Of a stretch of 64,000 bases of DNA, positions 15,221-24,023 are shown in pieces (the first letter of the stretch is position 1; each line of letters starts with the position of its first letter). The position numbers and the translations under genes are program-made. Source of the DNA: Echinicola strongylocentroti (GTDB lineage Bacteria; Bacteroidota; Bacteroidia; Cytophagales; Cyclobacteriaceae); assembly GCF_003260975.1 (NCBI RefSeq), contig NZ_CP030041.1:4343501-4407500 (forward strand). The letters are read 5' to 3'. The notes under the pieces were generated by a model that saw only the letters and a program-made list of their open reading frames with translations, was not told where the DNA came from and searched no databases.

Positions 15221-16611
15221 GCTTCTTTTCTTACAATACTGGCAGTCATTACGGCTTCGCAAACCAATGTGTTACCCACATAGGCCTCACCTTTCATTTT
15301 CGCAATCCCTCTTCTGATAGGGGACAATAATTCACATTTAAAAACTAGCGTATCCCCCGGCAAGACCATTTTTCTGAATTTGCAGCTTTCGATGCCTAGA
15401 AAGTAGGTCCAGTAGTTTTCCGGATCGTCTACCGTGCTGAGTACAAGAATGCCGCCAGTCTGCGCCATGGCTTCTACTTGTAATACTCCTGGCATCACCG
15501 GATTGTTGGGGAAATGCCCCATAAAAAACGGCTCATTGATGGTCACGTTCTTTACACCGGCCACTACGGTGTCATCCAAATAAATAATCTTGTCCAACAA
15601 CTGGAACGGATAGCGGTGTGGAAGGATATTCCCTATTTGATTAATGTCCAGTACAGGAGGGAGCTTAGGGTCGTAGTGAGGGATATGGCTAGGGCCCACT
15701 TTTTCCATTGCCCGCTTCAGTTTTTTGGCAAAGGCCACATTGGCGGCATGGCCTGGACGAGCGGCAAGAATCTGGCCTTTTAGAGGACGGCCCACCAACG
15801 CCAAGTCGCCAACGACGTCCAGCAGCTTATGCCGAGCTGGTTCATTTTTGTAGCGAAGCTCCACATTGTTTAGGATGCCTTCCTTGCGGACCTCTACTTT
15901 TGGCTTGTTGAACATTTGCGCCAGCCCTTCCAGTTCCTCGTCTGTCACTACCCTGTCCACCACGACGATGGCATTGTTCAGGTCGCCGCCCTGAATGAGG
16001 TTTTGTTTATAGAGCATCTCCAGTTCATGCAAGAAGCAGAAAGTCCTACAAGAGGCTATTTCGGCTTTGAACTGGCTAATGTCGGTAATCGAAGCGTGCT
16101 GGCTTCCGAGAACGGGGGAATTATAATCCACCATTACGGTGACCCTGTAATCATCCAAGGGTAAAGCGGCCATTTCTACTTCTCTAGAGGAATCCCTGTA
16201 ATGGATACTTTCAGGAACTTCAAAAAAGCGTCTCAGGGCATTTTGTTCCTGAAGTCCTGCCTCTTCTAATATGTTGATAAACTGAATGGAGCTTCCGTCC
16301 ATAATGGGAGGCTCAGGCCCATCCAGTTGGATAAGTACATTGTCAATTTCTAAACCTACCAGTGCTGCCAGGACATGCTCTACGGTATTGACACGTGCTC
16401 CGCTTTGTTCGATAGTGGTACCGCGGGACACATCCACTACATTGTCGACATCGGCATCTACGATGGGAGAGCCTTCCATATCTATACGTTGAAACTTATA
16501 GCCATGGTTTGGTGGAGCAGGTAGAAACGTCATGTTGGCTTCCACACCCGTGTGTAGCCCTACGCCGGAAATGGTTACCTGTTTTCCAATAGTATGTTGT
16601 TTGACTTTCAT
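15217..16611 (-). CDS. lpxC/fabZ: bifunctional UDP-3-O-acyl-GlcNAc deacetylase / 3-hydroxyacyl-ACP dehydratase
   Basis: A 464-aa fusion that is standard in Bacteroidota. Residues 1 to about 310 are LpxC: GVGLHTG, the zinc-site segment VEHVLAAL, HKLLDVVGDLAL and a GHAANVAF His near the end. From about 320 comes FabZ: ILPHRYPFQLLDKI and GHFPNNPVMPGVLQVEAMAQ, containing its active-site His and Glu. LpxC performs the committed deacetylation of lipid A synthesis, and FabZ dehydrates 3-hydroxyacyl-ACP in fatty acid synthesis, so one protein sits at the branch point between the two pathways. It is coupled to lpxA by a 3-bp overlap. Confidence 0.96.
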   Translation of the reverse strand: MKVKQHTIGKQVTISGVGLHTGVEANMTFLPAPPNHGYKFQRIDMEGSPIVDADVDNVVDVSRGTTIEQSGARVNTVEHVLAALVGLEIDNVLIQLDGPEPPIMDGSSIQFINILEEAGLQEQNALRRFFEVPESIHYRDSSREVEMAALPLDDYRVTVMVDYNSPVLGSQHASITDISQFKAEIASCRTFCFLHELEMLYKQNLIQGGDLNNAIVVVDRVVTDEELEGLAQMFNKPKVEVRKEGILNNVELRYKNEPARHKLLDVVGDLALVGRPLKGQILAARPGHAANVAFAKKLKRAMEKVGPSHIPHYDPKLPPVLDINQIGNILPHRYPFQLLDKIIYLDDTVVAGVKNVTINEPFFMGHFPNNPVMPGVLQVEAMAQTGGILVLSTVDDPENYWTYFLGIESCKFRKMVLPGDTLVFKCELLSPIRRGIAKMKGEAYVGNTLVCEAVMTASIVRKEA

Positions 16612-16649
16612 TAAAGATGATTTTTGGCATCACTTATTTTGCCACAAAT

Positions 16650-17672
16650 TTATTGTTTTTTTTCCAGTTCTTTTACTCTGTCCTGAAGAGATGGAAGATT
16701 TTTGAAAATAGAATAGGACTTTAGAAACTCTTTCATTTCAAAGCCCATGTATCCAAAAATGATTTTTCCGGATTGTAAAATTGACTTGCTGACGCCTGTT
16801 TTGGCACCAACAGTGGTGTTATCGGCGATTTTAAGGTGTCCAATGATGCCTACCTGCCCTGCGATCACGCAGTTTTTTCCGATCTCGGTGGATCCTGAAA
16901 TACCCGATTGGGCAGCAATGACAGTATGCTCACCAATGATCACATTATGGGCGATTTGCACTAAGTTGTCTATTTTTACCCCTTTTTTTATAATGGTAGA
17001 GCCCATGGTAGCGCAGTCGATGGTGCTGTTTGACCCCACGCTGACATTGTCTTCCAATATGACATTGCCAAGCTGCGGGATGTTTTTGTAGCTTTTGTCC
17101 TCTTGAGGGGCAAAACCAAAACCATCAGCACCGATGACCACATTTGGATGGATTTCGCAGTCATTGCCAATGGCTGTGTCATTGTATATTTTGGCACCTG
17201 AATGGATGATGCAGCGATCGCCGATTTTTACATTGTCTCCGATATAGGCTTGTGCATGGATGATGACCTGCTTACCTATGCGGCAGTTTTTGCCGATATG
17301 GCTGAAAACTCCACGGTATCCTCCGTCATCCATTTTGGTGGATTGGTCCATATAGGAGGGTTCTTCCACCCCTGTCTTACTATGTTTGGTGAGCTGTGCA
17401 TAAGCTTCCAACAGCTGGGTAAAACCGGAGTAAGGGTCTTTTACTTTTATTAATGAAGTGCTGAGTGGCTTTGATGGTGAAAAATCCTCCCCTACTATTA
17501 CCGCTGTTGCTTCGGTGTTGTAGAGGTGAGACTCATATTTCATGTTGGACAAGAAACTGACCCCTCCTGCTTTTCCTTCTTGGATTTTGTCTAGACGGTT
17601 GACTTTTTGGGAACCGTCACCCTCTACTGTACCGTTTAAAAGCGCTGCAATCTGACTGACAGTAAATTCCAT
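16650..17672 (-). CDS. lpxD: UDP-3-O-acylglucosamine N-acyltransferase
   Basis: A 340-aa protein. It has an N-terminal uridine-binding domain (residues 1 to about 100; VSFLSNMKYESHLYNTEA), then left-handed beta-helix hexapeptide repeats (IGKQVIIHAQAYIGDNVKIG and following), with the catalytic His region DNLVQIAHNVIIGEHT, and a C-terminal helix (RVKELEKKQ). It adds the second 3-hydroxyacyl chain to the LpxC product. It lies 38 bp before lpxC/fabZ and 15 bp after the HD-domain gene, in one operon. Confidence 0.95.
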   Translation of the reverse strand: MEFTVSQIAALLNGTVEGDGSQKVNRLDKIQEGKAGGVSFLSNMKYESHLYNTEATAVIVGEDFSPSKPLSTSLIKVKDPYSGFTQLLEAYAQLTKHSKTGVEEPSYMDQSTKMDDGGYRGVFSHIGKNCRIGKQVIIHAQAYIGDNVKIGDRCIIHSGAKIYNDTAIGNDCEIHPNVVIGADGFGFAPQEDKSYKNIPQLGNVILEDNVSVGSNSTIDCATMGSTIIKKGVKIDNLVQIAHNVIIGEHTVIAAQSGISGSTEIGKNCVIAGQVGIIGHLKIADNTTVGAKTGVSKSILQSGKIIFGYMGFEMKEFLKSYSIFKNLPSLQDRVKELEKKQ

Positions 17673-17687
17673 GAGTTTAAAATTATA

Positions 17688-18917
17688 TTACCGCAAAGTT
17701 AAATTTTTAGCCCGACATGCATAGTACTTTTTCACAATTTTGCTCATTGCTTTGATGTTGGGGAGGTCAGCTGCTTGGGCTACATCGATAACCTCTCCTT
17801 TTTTTGTCAGGATCATGACTTTTTCCTTGGCCACATAGGCATTGTTGGAAATAAAGCCTGATGATACGAAATAGGACAACGCTTCGTCGGGGATGTTTAG
17901 TCCCTTGGCTACTTCTTTTTCCATGGCTTCCAGCTCTTTTTCCTCAAAAGGCGTATTGCTGAGTTTGATTTTAAAAAGATTTCTGGTAAGAAGCATGTTC
18001 GAAATGCTCCTCAAAACAAAATCCCCGTGGTCTTTCCAATGCTTAATAGCACCCCAAATATCAAAATCATCCAGATCGGCAAATACTTTCTGTAGTGCTG
18101 TCGAATCCTCAAAATCCTTCAGAGTATAATTGTTCTCCAAGAAGCATTTAAATGCCACAGAACCCTCTACTTCCACTCCGGATTGTTGTAAGTCCTTGGC
18201 ACGTGTGATCAGGTTGATGAGCATTTTCTCAGCACTGACGGTGGTTTTGTGGAGGTATACTTGCCAGTACATCAGCCGTCTGGCGCTGAGAAAATTTTCT
18301 ATACTGTACAGCCCTTTTTCTTCTACTACGATCTGGTCGTTCTTAATGTTCATCATTTTGATGATCCTATCTGCACCAATCGTCCCTTCCGAAACCCCAG
18401 TAAAAAAACAATCTCGCTGTAAGTAATCCAATCGATCAATGTCCAATTGGCTGGATACCAGTTGATAAAAGAATTTTCGCTCATATTTATTCTTAAAAAT
18501 TCTTAATGCGAGACCTAATTGGCCGTTTAATTGGTTATTTAAGGATTCCATGAGCATCAGTGAGAGTGATTCATGGGGGATGCCTTTTAGCAAAGTGTAT
18601 TCGAGGGCATGCGAAAATGGGCCATGACCAATATCATGAAGCAGTATGGCGATCAAAGCTGCTTCGTATTCTTGGTCGCTGATTTCGTGACCTTTGTTGC
18701 GCAGGTTGTCCAAGGTGATGCTCATCAAGTGCATGGCGCCAATAGCATGGTGAAAACGGGTGTGTAGCGCTCCCGGGTATACCATGTCAGTCAAACCAAG
18801 TTGTTTGATCCTCCGTAACCGTTGGAAATAGGGATGGTCGATAATGTTGAAAATCAACTCACTAGGAATAGTGATGAAACCGTAGACCGGGTCGTTGAGT
18901 ATTTTATGGCTTTTCAA
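17688..18917 (-). CDS. HD-domain phosphohydrolase (dGTPase-like)
   Basis: 409 aa with the start placed at TTG 18917 (M-KSHKILNDPVYGF), where relatives begin. A longer in-frame reading up to 19040 would overlap the divergent porX start at 18984. The HD metal-site motifs are present: the His of TRFHHAIG, the HD of LLHDIGHGPFSHALE, and a later Asp in SSQLDIDRLDYLQRD. This pattern belongs to the HD family related to dNTP triphosphohydrolases and SAMHD1. Its place as first gene of the lpx operon is a recurring arrangement in Cytophagales as far as I recall. The substrate is uncertain. Confidence 0.85.
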   Translation of the reverse strand: MKSHKILNDPVYGFITIPSELIFNIIDHPYFQRLRRIKQLGLTDMVYPGALHTRFHHAIGAMHLMSITLDNLRNKGHEISDQEYEAALIAILLHDIGHGPFSHALEYTLLKGIPHESLSLMLMESLNNQLNGQLGLALRIFKNKYERKFFYQLVSSQLDIDRLDYLQRDCFFTGVSEGTIGADRIIKMMNIKNDQIVVEEKGLYSIENFLSARRLMYWQVYLHKTTVSAEKMLINLITRAKDLQQSGVEVEGSVAFKCFLENNYTLKDFEDSTALQKVFADLDDFDIWGAIKHWKDHGDFVLRSISNMLLTRNLFKIKLSNTPFEEKELEAMEKEVAKGLNIPDEALSYFVSSGFISNNAYVAKEKVMILTKKGEVIDVAQAADLPNIKAMSKIVKKYYACRAKNLTLR

Positions 18918-18983
18918 TTGCCTAAGAATTAGTTGATAGAATTCAAAAGTAATTATAAATTTAAAAGATTTAAACCTGATAAG

Positions 18984-20546
18984 ATGCAAAAATTTAAAAT
19001 ACTCTGGGCAGATGACGAGATTGACTTGCTCAAACCTCACATTATGTTTTTAGAGCAAAAGGGATATGAAATTACTACGGTAAACAGTGGTGTCGATGCG
19101 ATTGAAATGGTGGAAAAGACCAATTTTGACGTGATTTTTTTGGATGAGATGATGCCGGGTATGACAGGCTTGGAAACCCTGCAGCAGGTGAAGATCATCA
19201 AACCCCAGACTCCAGTGGTCATGATCACCAAGAGTGAGGAAGAACACATCATGGACGATGCCATTGGTGGGAAGATTGCCGATTACCTGATTAAACCGAT
19301 AAATCCCAACCAGATTTTATTGTCGGTAAAGAAGATTCTCCAAAACAAACAGCTGATCAGTGAGAAGACGAACCTTTCCTATCAGCAGGATTTTTCAAAA
19401 ATCAGTATGGCCTATAATGATGCCATTGATCACCATGAGTGGGCGGATATTTACAAGAAACTGACCTATTGGGAGCTGGAGATCGACAAGACCGAAAATA
19501 AAAGCATGCAAGAGGTGCTGGATACCCAGAAAACCGAGGCCAATGCTAATTTTGCCCGCTTTATCAAGGAAAATTACCTGGACTGGTTGAACGATGCAGA
19601 TGCGGACAAGCCCATTCTTTCCCACAGGGTAATGAAAGAGAAAGTATTTCCTCACCTGGTGGAGAGCGACAAACCATTGTTTTTTGTGGTGATCGATAAC
19701 TTAAGGCTGGACCAATGGGAGATGATCGAACCAGCGCTCAGCGATTATTTTAATGTCAAAACAGAGGATACTTATTATAGCATTCTCCCCACCACCACTG
19801 CTTATGCCCGAAATGCGCTGTTCAGCGGAATGATGCCCTTGGATATGGCCCGTTTTCACCCGGATCTCTGGGAAAACGAAGATACCGATGAAAGCAAAAA
19901 CAGCCATGAGGCGGACTTTTTGGCTATCAACCTGAAGAAAAACCGGATACAGAGCAAGTTCAGCTATCATAAAATACTACAGGCCAATCAGGGTAAATCC
20001 GTTTTGGAACAATTTCAAAATATGATGAACAATGACCTGAATGTCTTAGTGTACAATTTTGTGGACATGATGTCCCATGCCCGTACAGATATGAAGATGA
20101 TCCGGGAGTTAGCACCAGATGAGTCGGCGTACCGTTCCATTACGGAAAGCTGGTTTTTGCACAGCTCATTGTTTGAGCTTTTCAAAAAAGTGAGTGAAGC
20201 AGGATGTGAAGTGATCGTCACCACGGACCACGGGACCAAAAAAGTAAACAGGCCATATAAGATTATTGGGGACAGAAAGGTGACGACCAATCTCAGGTAT
20301 AAGCAAGGCAAAAACCTGAACTTCGAGTCCGGAAAGGTGTTTGAAATCGGGAAACCTGAAGATGTGAAGCTTCCACGGTTTAATGTTTCCACTAGTTATG
20401 TTTTTGCAGTAGAAGATTATTTCTTTGCATATCCGAACAATTACAATTATTATGTAAATTACTACAAAGATACTTTCCAGCATGGCGGAGTTTCTTTGGA
20501 GGAAATGATTGTTCCAATAATGCATTTGTCACCTAAGCAATATTAA
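18984..20546 (+). CDS. porX: PorX-type response regulator with PglZ domain (T9SS regulator)
   Basis: A 520-aa protein starting at the ATG of MQKFKILWADDE. Residues 1 to about 120 are a CheY-like receiver: acidic D10-D11-E12, phospho-acceptor D54 in FLDEMMPG, the switch Thr of MITKSEEE and a Lys in DYLIKP. A helical bundle follows, then from about 200 the PglZ alkaline-phosphatase-like domain: VVIDNLRLDQWE, SILPTTTAYARNALFSG and VTTDHGTKKV supply the metal ligands and nucleophile. In Porphyromonas and Flavobacterium, PorX controls the type IX secretion system together with PorY and SigP. It is divergent from the HD gene over 66 bp. Confidence 0.93.
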   Translation: MQKFKILWADDEIDLLKPHIMFLEQKGYEITTVNSGVDAIEMVEKTNFDVIFLDEMMPGMTGLETLQQVKIIKPQTPVVMITKSEEEHIMDDAIGGKIADYLIKPINPNQILLSVKKILQNKQLISEKTNLSYQQDFSKISMAYNDAIDHHEWADIYKKLTYWELEIDKTENKSMQEVLDTQKTEANANFARFIKENYLDWLNDADADKPILSHRVMKEKVFPHLVESDKPLFFVVIDNLRLDQWEMIEPALSDYFNVKTEDTYYSILPTTTAYARNALFSGMMPLDMARFHPDLWENEDTDESKNSHEADFLAINLKKNRIQSKFSYHKILQANQGKSVLEQFQNMMNNDLNVLVYNFVDMMSHARTDMKMIRELAPDESAYRSITESWFLHSSLFELFKKVSEAGCEVIVTTDHGTKKVNRPYKIIGDRKVTTNLRYKQGKNLNFESGKVFEIGKPEDVKLPRFNVSTSYVFAVEDYFFAYPNNYNYYVNYYKDTFQHGGVSLEEMIVPIMHLSPKQY

Positions 20547-20552
20547 AAAGGC

Positions 20553-20987
20553 TTGAAGAAAATTGTATGTGGAGATATCAGTGAATTGCCGGCAGTGGCC
20601 AGAGAGGTGATTTCCTGTTGCGAGGGCCTGCCAGTGTGGGTTTTTCAAGGGGATATGGGGGCAGGCAAGACCACTTTGATCAAGTCCATTGCCAAGGAGC
20701 TGGGCGTGGGGGATGTCGTGAGCAGTCCCTCTTTTGCAATTGTAAACGAATATCAAAATGATAAAGGGCAAACGTTTTATCATTTTGATTTTTACCGTAT
20801 CGAAGAGCAGGAAGAAGTGCTCGAAATCGGGATAGATGAGTATTTTTATAGCGGAAATCACTGTTGGGTAGAATGGGCGGAAAAGATTCTGGACTATTTG
20901 CCGGAGGAGTTTTACCTGATCAAGATATCCGTTGATGAGAATGAAGTAAGGGAGATGCGTATAAAAAAGATGAAAGATGGGGGCTAA
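20553..20987 (+). CDS. tsaE: tRNA threonylcarbamoyladenosine biosynthesis ATPase TsaE
   Basis: A 144-aa protein with a TTG start 6 bp after porX. Walker A FQGDMGAGKTTLIKSIAKELG lies near residue 30, then SSPSFAIVNEY and HFDFYRIEEQEEVLEIGIDEY, and WVEWAEKI, all hallmarks of TsaE. It supports the TsaB-TsaD complex that forms t6A37 in ANN-decoding tRNAs. Length is normal (about 140-155 aa). Its end overlaps the start of the alanine dehydrogenase gene. Confidence 0.93.
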   Translation: MKKIVCGDISELPAVAREVISCCEGLPVWVFQGDMGAGKTTLIKSIAKELGVGDVVSSPSFAIVNEYQNDKGQTFYHFDFYRIEEQEEVLEIGIDEYFYSGNHCWVEWAEKILDYLPEEFYLIKISVDENEVREMRIKKMKDGG

Positions 20988-22194
20988 AATGGCTGAGATA
21001 AGTAAAGAAACAGGGGTCTATCCACAGGAGGCCTTGGCAAAGGTAGGTACTTCAGATCATTCTATTCTGATCGGTGTCCCCAAGGAAGTGGGGGCGCAGG
21101 AAAAAAGAGTAGTGCTGACTCCTGAAGCCGTAGCCCTATTGGTCAATAACAACCAGCGGGTCATGGTGGAGACAGGAGCTGGTAAGGCTTCAAAATTTTC
21201 GGACAAGGAATACGCAGATGCCGGCGCCAAAGTGGTCTATTCGTCCAAAGAGGCCTTTGAGGCAGAAGTAGTCTTGAAAGTAGCACCGCCTACAGAGGAG
21301 GAAATCGCCTATATGAAGCCTGGAAGCTGCCTTATGTCTGCCCTTCAGCTTGGTAAACAGCGGGCTGAATATATCCATGCCCTTAATAGAAAGAAAGTCA
21401 CCGCTGTGTCATTTGAGCACTTGGAAGATAAAGTGGGCGGGATGCCTGTCGTACGTGCCATGAGTGAAATTGCTGGAAGTTCGGTCATGTTAATTGCGGC
21501 AGAATATCTTAGCAGTGCCAAGAAGGGAGGAAAAGGCCTGATCCTTGGTGGGATTACCGGCGTGCCTCCTACCAAAGTGGTCATCATCGGTGCCGGCACT
21601 GTAGCAGAATATGCCGCCAGAGCTGGTCTAGGGCTAGGAGCAAGTATCGAGATCTTTGACAACCACCTTTATAAATTGCGGAGAATCAAGCAGCTACTTG
21701 GACAACAGGTGTATACTTCCACCATAGATAACTATACCCTTGGACAGGCGCTGAAAAAAGCGGATGTGGTCATCGGTGCCTTGAGAGGTGAAAAAGGACG
21801 GGCCAAGGTAGTGGTCTCAGAAGAAATGGTGGCTGAAATGATGCCGGGGAGCATTCTTATCGATGTCAGCATAGATCAGGGAGGGTGCATAGAGACTTCC
21901 CGCATGACCACACATAAGGAGCCTGCGTTTATATTGTATGACATAGTCCATTATTGTGTCCCGAATATAGCGTCGAGAGTATCCCGGACGGCTTCCATGT
22001 CCTTGAGCAATATATTTACCCCCATATTACTTCAGATGGCGGATTTGGGAGGTGCTGAAGAAATGGTCTTTAATTACAAGTGGTTTATGAAAGGAGTCTA
22101 TACTTATCGGGGCAGCTTGACCAACGCACACTTGGGAAGGAAGTTCCAGATGAACCACAAGGAACTCCAATTGCTTTTGGCTGCAAGGTATTGA
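20977..22194 (+). CDS. ald: alanine dehydrogenase
   Basis: A 405-aa protein (or 401 if ATG 20989 is used; both are in frame). It shows the AlaDH/PNT pattern: IGVPKEVGAQEKRVVLTPEAV at the N-terminus, GGMPVVRAMSEIAG, the NAD-binding glycine motif VVIIGAGTVAEYAARAGLGLG, and IDVSIDQGGCIETS near the active site. It interconverts alanine with pyruvate and ammonia using NAD. It is slightly longer than the typical 370 aa owing to an N-terminal extension, as common in Bacteroidota. It overlaps tsaE by 11 bp and converges on the receiver gene 14 bp downstream. Confidence 0.92.
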   Translation: MGAKMAEISKETGVYPQEALAKVGTSDHSILIGVPKEVGAQEKRVVLTPEAVALLVNNNQRVMVETGAGKASKFSDKEYADAGAKVVYSSKEAFEAEVVLKVAPPTEEEIAYMKPGSCLMSALQLGKQRAEYIHALNRKKVTAVSFEHLEDKVGGMPVVRAMSEIAGSSVMLIAAEYLSSAKKGGKGLILGGITGVPPTKVVIIGAGTVAEYAARAGLGLGASIEIFDNHLYKLRRIKQLLGQQVYTSTIDNYTLGQALKKADVVIGALRGEKGRAKVVVSEEMVAEMMPGSILIDVSIDQGGCIETSRMTTHKEPAFILYDIVHYCVPNIASRVSRTASMSLSNIFTPILLQMADLGGAEEMVFNYKWFMKGVYTYRGSLTNAHLGRKFQMNHKELQLLLAARY

Positions 22195-22208
22195 TAAACG
22201 GCCGGAGA

Positions 22209-22682
22209 TTAGGAGAGTAGCTTTTGTCGGAGTAAAAATTCCAGTTGGTCGTTGGCCTTGATCAGGTCTTCAGTAAGTTTTTTGTTTTCTTTCCTGAGGG
22301 AGTACACTTCATATGCGTTTTTGATCACTGTCTTAACGTATTCTTCTTCCCAAGGCTTTGTCAAGTAGTGGTAGACTTGACCTTTGTTAATGGCATCTAT
22401 AACGGCCTGGATGTCAGTGTATCCTGTCAGTAAGATGCGTATCGGTTCAGCGTGTTTTGCAATAATTGATTCTAAAAACTCCACACCGGTTTCTTCGGGC
22501 ATGCGCTGATCGGTAATGATAATGTCGATGTCATTATTGTCGAGGATTTCCCGTCCTTTATCAGCTGAAACCGCAAGGTGAATCTTAAACTCCCTTCTGA
22601 AAGTGGCCTTGAAAGCCTGAAGGTTGTTTTCCTCATCGTCTACGTAAAGTATTCTTATCTTTTCTGTTGTTGCGTCACTCAT
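22209..22682 (-). CDS. single-domain response regulator with coiled-coil tail
   Basis: A 157-aa protein. Receiver domain: D15-D16-E17 pocket (ILYVDDEENN), phospho-acceptor D58 (IIITDQRMPEETG), ILLTGYTD switch, and Lys of YLTKPW. After residue about 125 a charged helix (SLRKENKKLTEDLIKANDQLEFLLRQ) probably forms a coiled coil. There is no DNA-binding or enzymatic output. It is clearly paralogous to the receiver of the hybrid protein at 26846 (TDQRMP-TGVEF, EPIRILLTGY, IDAINKG). It is divergent from the ThiF-like operon over a shared 242-bp AT-rich spacer (22683-22924), so it is likely part of the same pathway, for example as a phosphate-accepting partner of the kinase at 24718. Confidence 0.88.
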   Translation of the reverse strand: MSDATTEKIRILYVDDEENNLQAFKATFRREFKIHLAVSADKGREILDNNDIDIIITDQRMPEETGVEFLESIIAKHAEPIRILLTGYTDIQAVIDAINKGQVYHYLTKPWEEEYVKTVIKNAYEVYSLRKENKKLTEDLIKANDQLEFLLRQKLLS

Positions 22683-22924
22683 TGGGTGTTGAATTTTAAG
22701 CCGTACCTTGGTGGAGGTATGAGTGGTTTAGAGTGATTTGGCCAAAAGCGGTTAATTTCACACACAAATATATACGTAATTTACTTATTCAAACTCTTTT
22801 TAAACAAATCTATTTTGAATTATTACAGTGATATGAAGCGAAATATTCGATTTTTCATTCATTTCTAAGACTTATAATATAACTTTACTTGCATTAATTA
22901 CCTAATGAACCACCGCAAAATTAA

Positions 22925-24013
22925 ATGAATTTACAGGATAATGAAGAGCTTGATTTTAACTATCAAGGGTTGATTTTTTCCGCAAATGTAGGAGAAGGAA
23001 AACATACTGCGTTAGCGGAGCTTATGAGTGATGATCGTATTCAAAAGATTGATCAGCTAGATGTTCAGGTAGCTGAACTGATCAAGATCAATCACCCTAC
23101 CCAAAAGTTTGATGAGGATCAGTTGAGTGAAAAGGTTACGGAGTTTTATATAGACCATCCTCGAGAGGAATATGGAAACTGGGTCTATTATCATTGGAGA
23201 CGTCAATTAATTCGTATTTTAGCAAAAGATGACTTTATTGACCTGAGGACATCCCGTAATCGGTACAAGATCACGGAGGAAGAGCAGGATTCCCTTTATA
23301 CGAAAAAAATTGGTGTGATAGGGCTTTCTGTAGGACAGAGCGTGGCGCTGAGTTTGGCCATGGAAAGGTCATTTGGTGAGCTCCGTATTGCTGATTTTGA
23401 CACCTTGGAGCTCAGCAATATGAACCGTATTAGGACAGGTCTATATAGCTTGGGAGTAAAAAAAGTATGGGTAGTGGCCCGGGAAATAGCTGAAATAGAT
23501 CCCTTTCTCAAGGTGGTAATTTATGATAAAGGCATCACTGACGAAAATATCGATGCTTTTTTTGGAGAACGCGGTGGTATAGACCTGCTCGTGGAGGAAT
23601 GCGACAGCTTACCAGTAAAAATACAGAGTAGGCTGAAAGCCAAAGCTATGGGGATCCCTGTGGTAATGGATACCAGTGACCGGGGAATGATGGATATTGA
23701 GCGGTTTGACCTTGATTCTGAACTGCCGATTTTTCATGGTTATCTGGAGAAATTTGGAGATGAAAGTAAACTGCTTGAAAATTTAGCGGATAATTATAGG
23801 GAGATATTGTTTGCGATTTTGCATTTTGAGCAATTATCCGAAAGATTAAAACATAGTATGAGCGAAATTGGCAAAACCATAACTACCTGGCCTCAATTGG
23901 CTTCTTCTGTCATCATGGGAGGAGCTATGGGCGCCCATTATGCTAGAATGATCCTTTTAAACCAGAAAGTCCCTTCAAATAGGTTCTATGTCGATTTGGA
24001 CGCGATAAACTAG
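22925..24013 (+). CDS. E1/ThiF-like adenylating protein (Rv1355c-like)
   Basis: A 362-aa protein. A distinct N-terminal region of about 125 residues is followed by a Rossmann ATP-binding domain. KKIGVIGLSVGQSVALSLA takes the place of the E1 glycine loop, and ADFDTLELSNMNRI gives the D-x-D and the N-x-x-R of E1/MoeB/ThiF. The usual CxxC zinc pairs are not seen, and no ubiquitin-like or ThiS-like carrier is encoded nearby. The C-terminal part is mostly helical. E1 relatives adenylate a carboxyl group; the substrate here is unknown. It is first in an operon with a GNAT-like protein, a sensor kinase and a receiver-kinase hybrid. Confidence 0.8.
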   Translation: MNLQDNEELDFNYQGLIFSANVGEGKHTALAELMSDDRIQKIDQLDVQVAELIKINHPTQKFDEDQLSEKVTEFYIDHPREEYGNWVYYHWRRQLIRILAKDDFIDLRTSRNRYKITEEEQDSLYTKKIGVIGLSVGQSVALSLAMERSFGELRIADFDTLELSNMNRIRTGLYSLGVKKVWVVAREIAEIDPFLKVVIYDKGITDENIDAFFGERGGIDLLVEECDSLPVKIQSRLKAKAMGIPVVMDTSDRGMMDIERFDLDSELPIFHGYLEKFGDESKLLENLADNYREILFAILHFEQLSERLKHSMSEIGKTITTWPQLASSVIMGGAMGAHYARMILLNQKVPSNRFYVDLDAIN

Positions 24014-24023
24014 TAGTAATATA

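Noticed and set aside
18918..19040. N-terminal extension of the HD-domain protein
   Set aside because: It would overlap the porX start, and relatives begin near KSHKILNDPVYGF.
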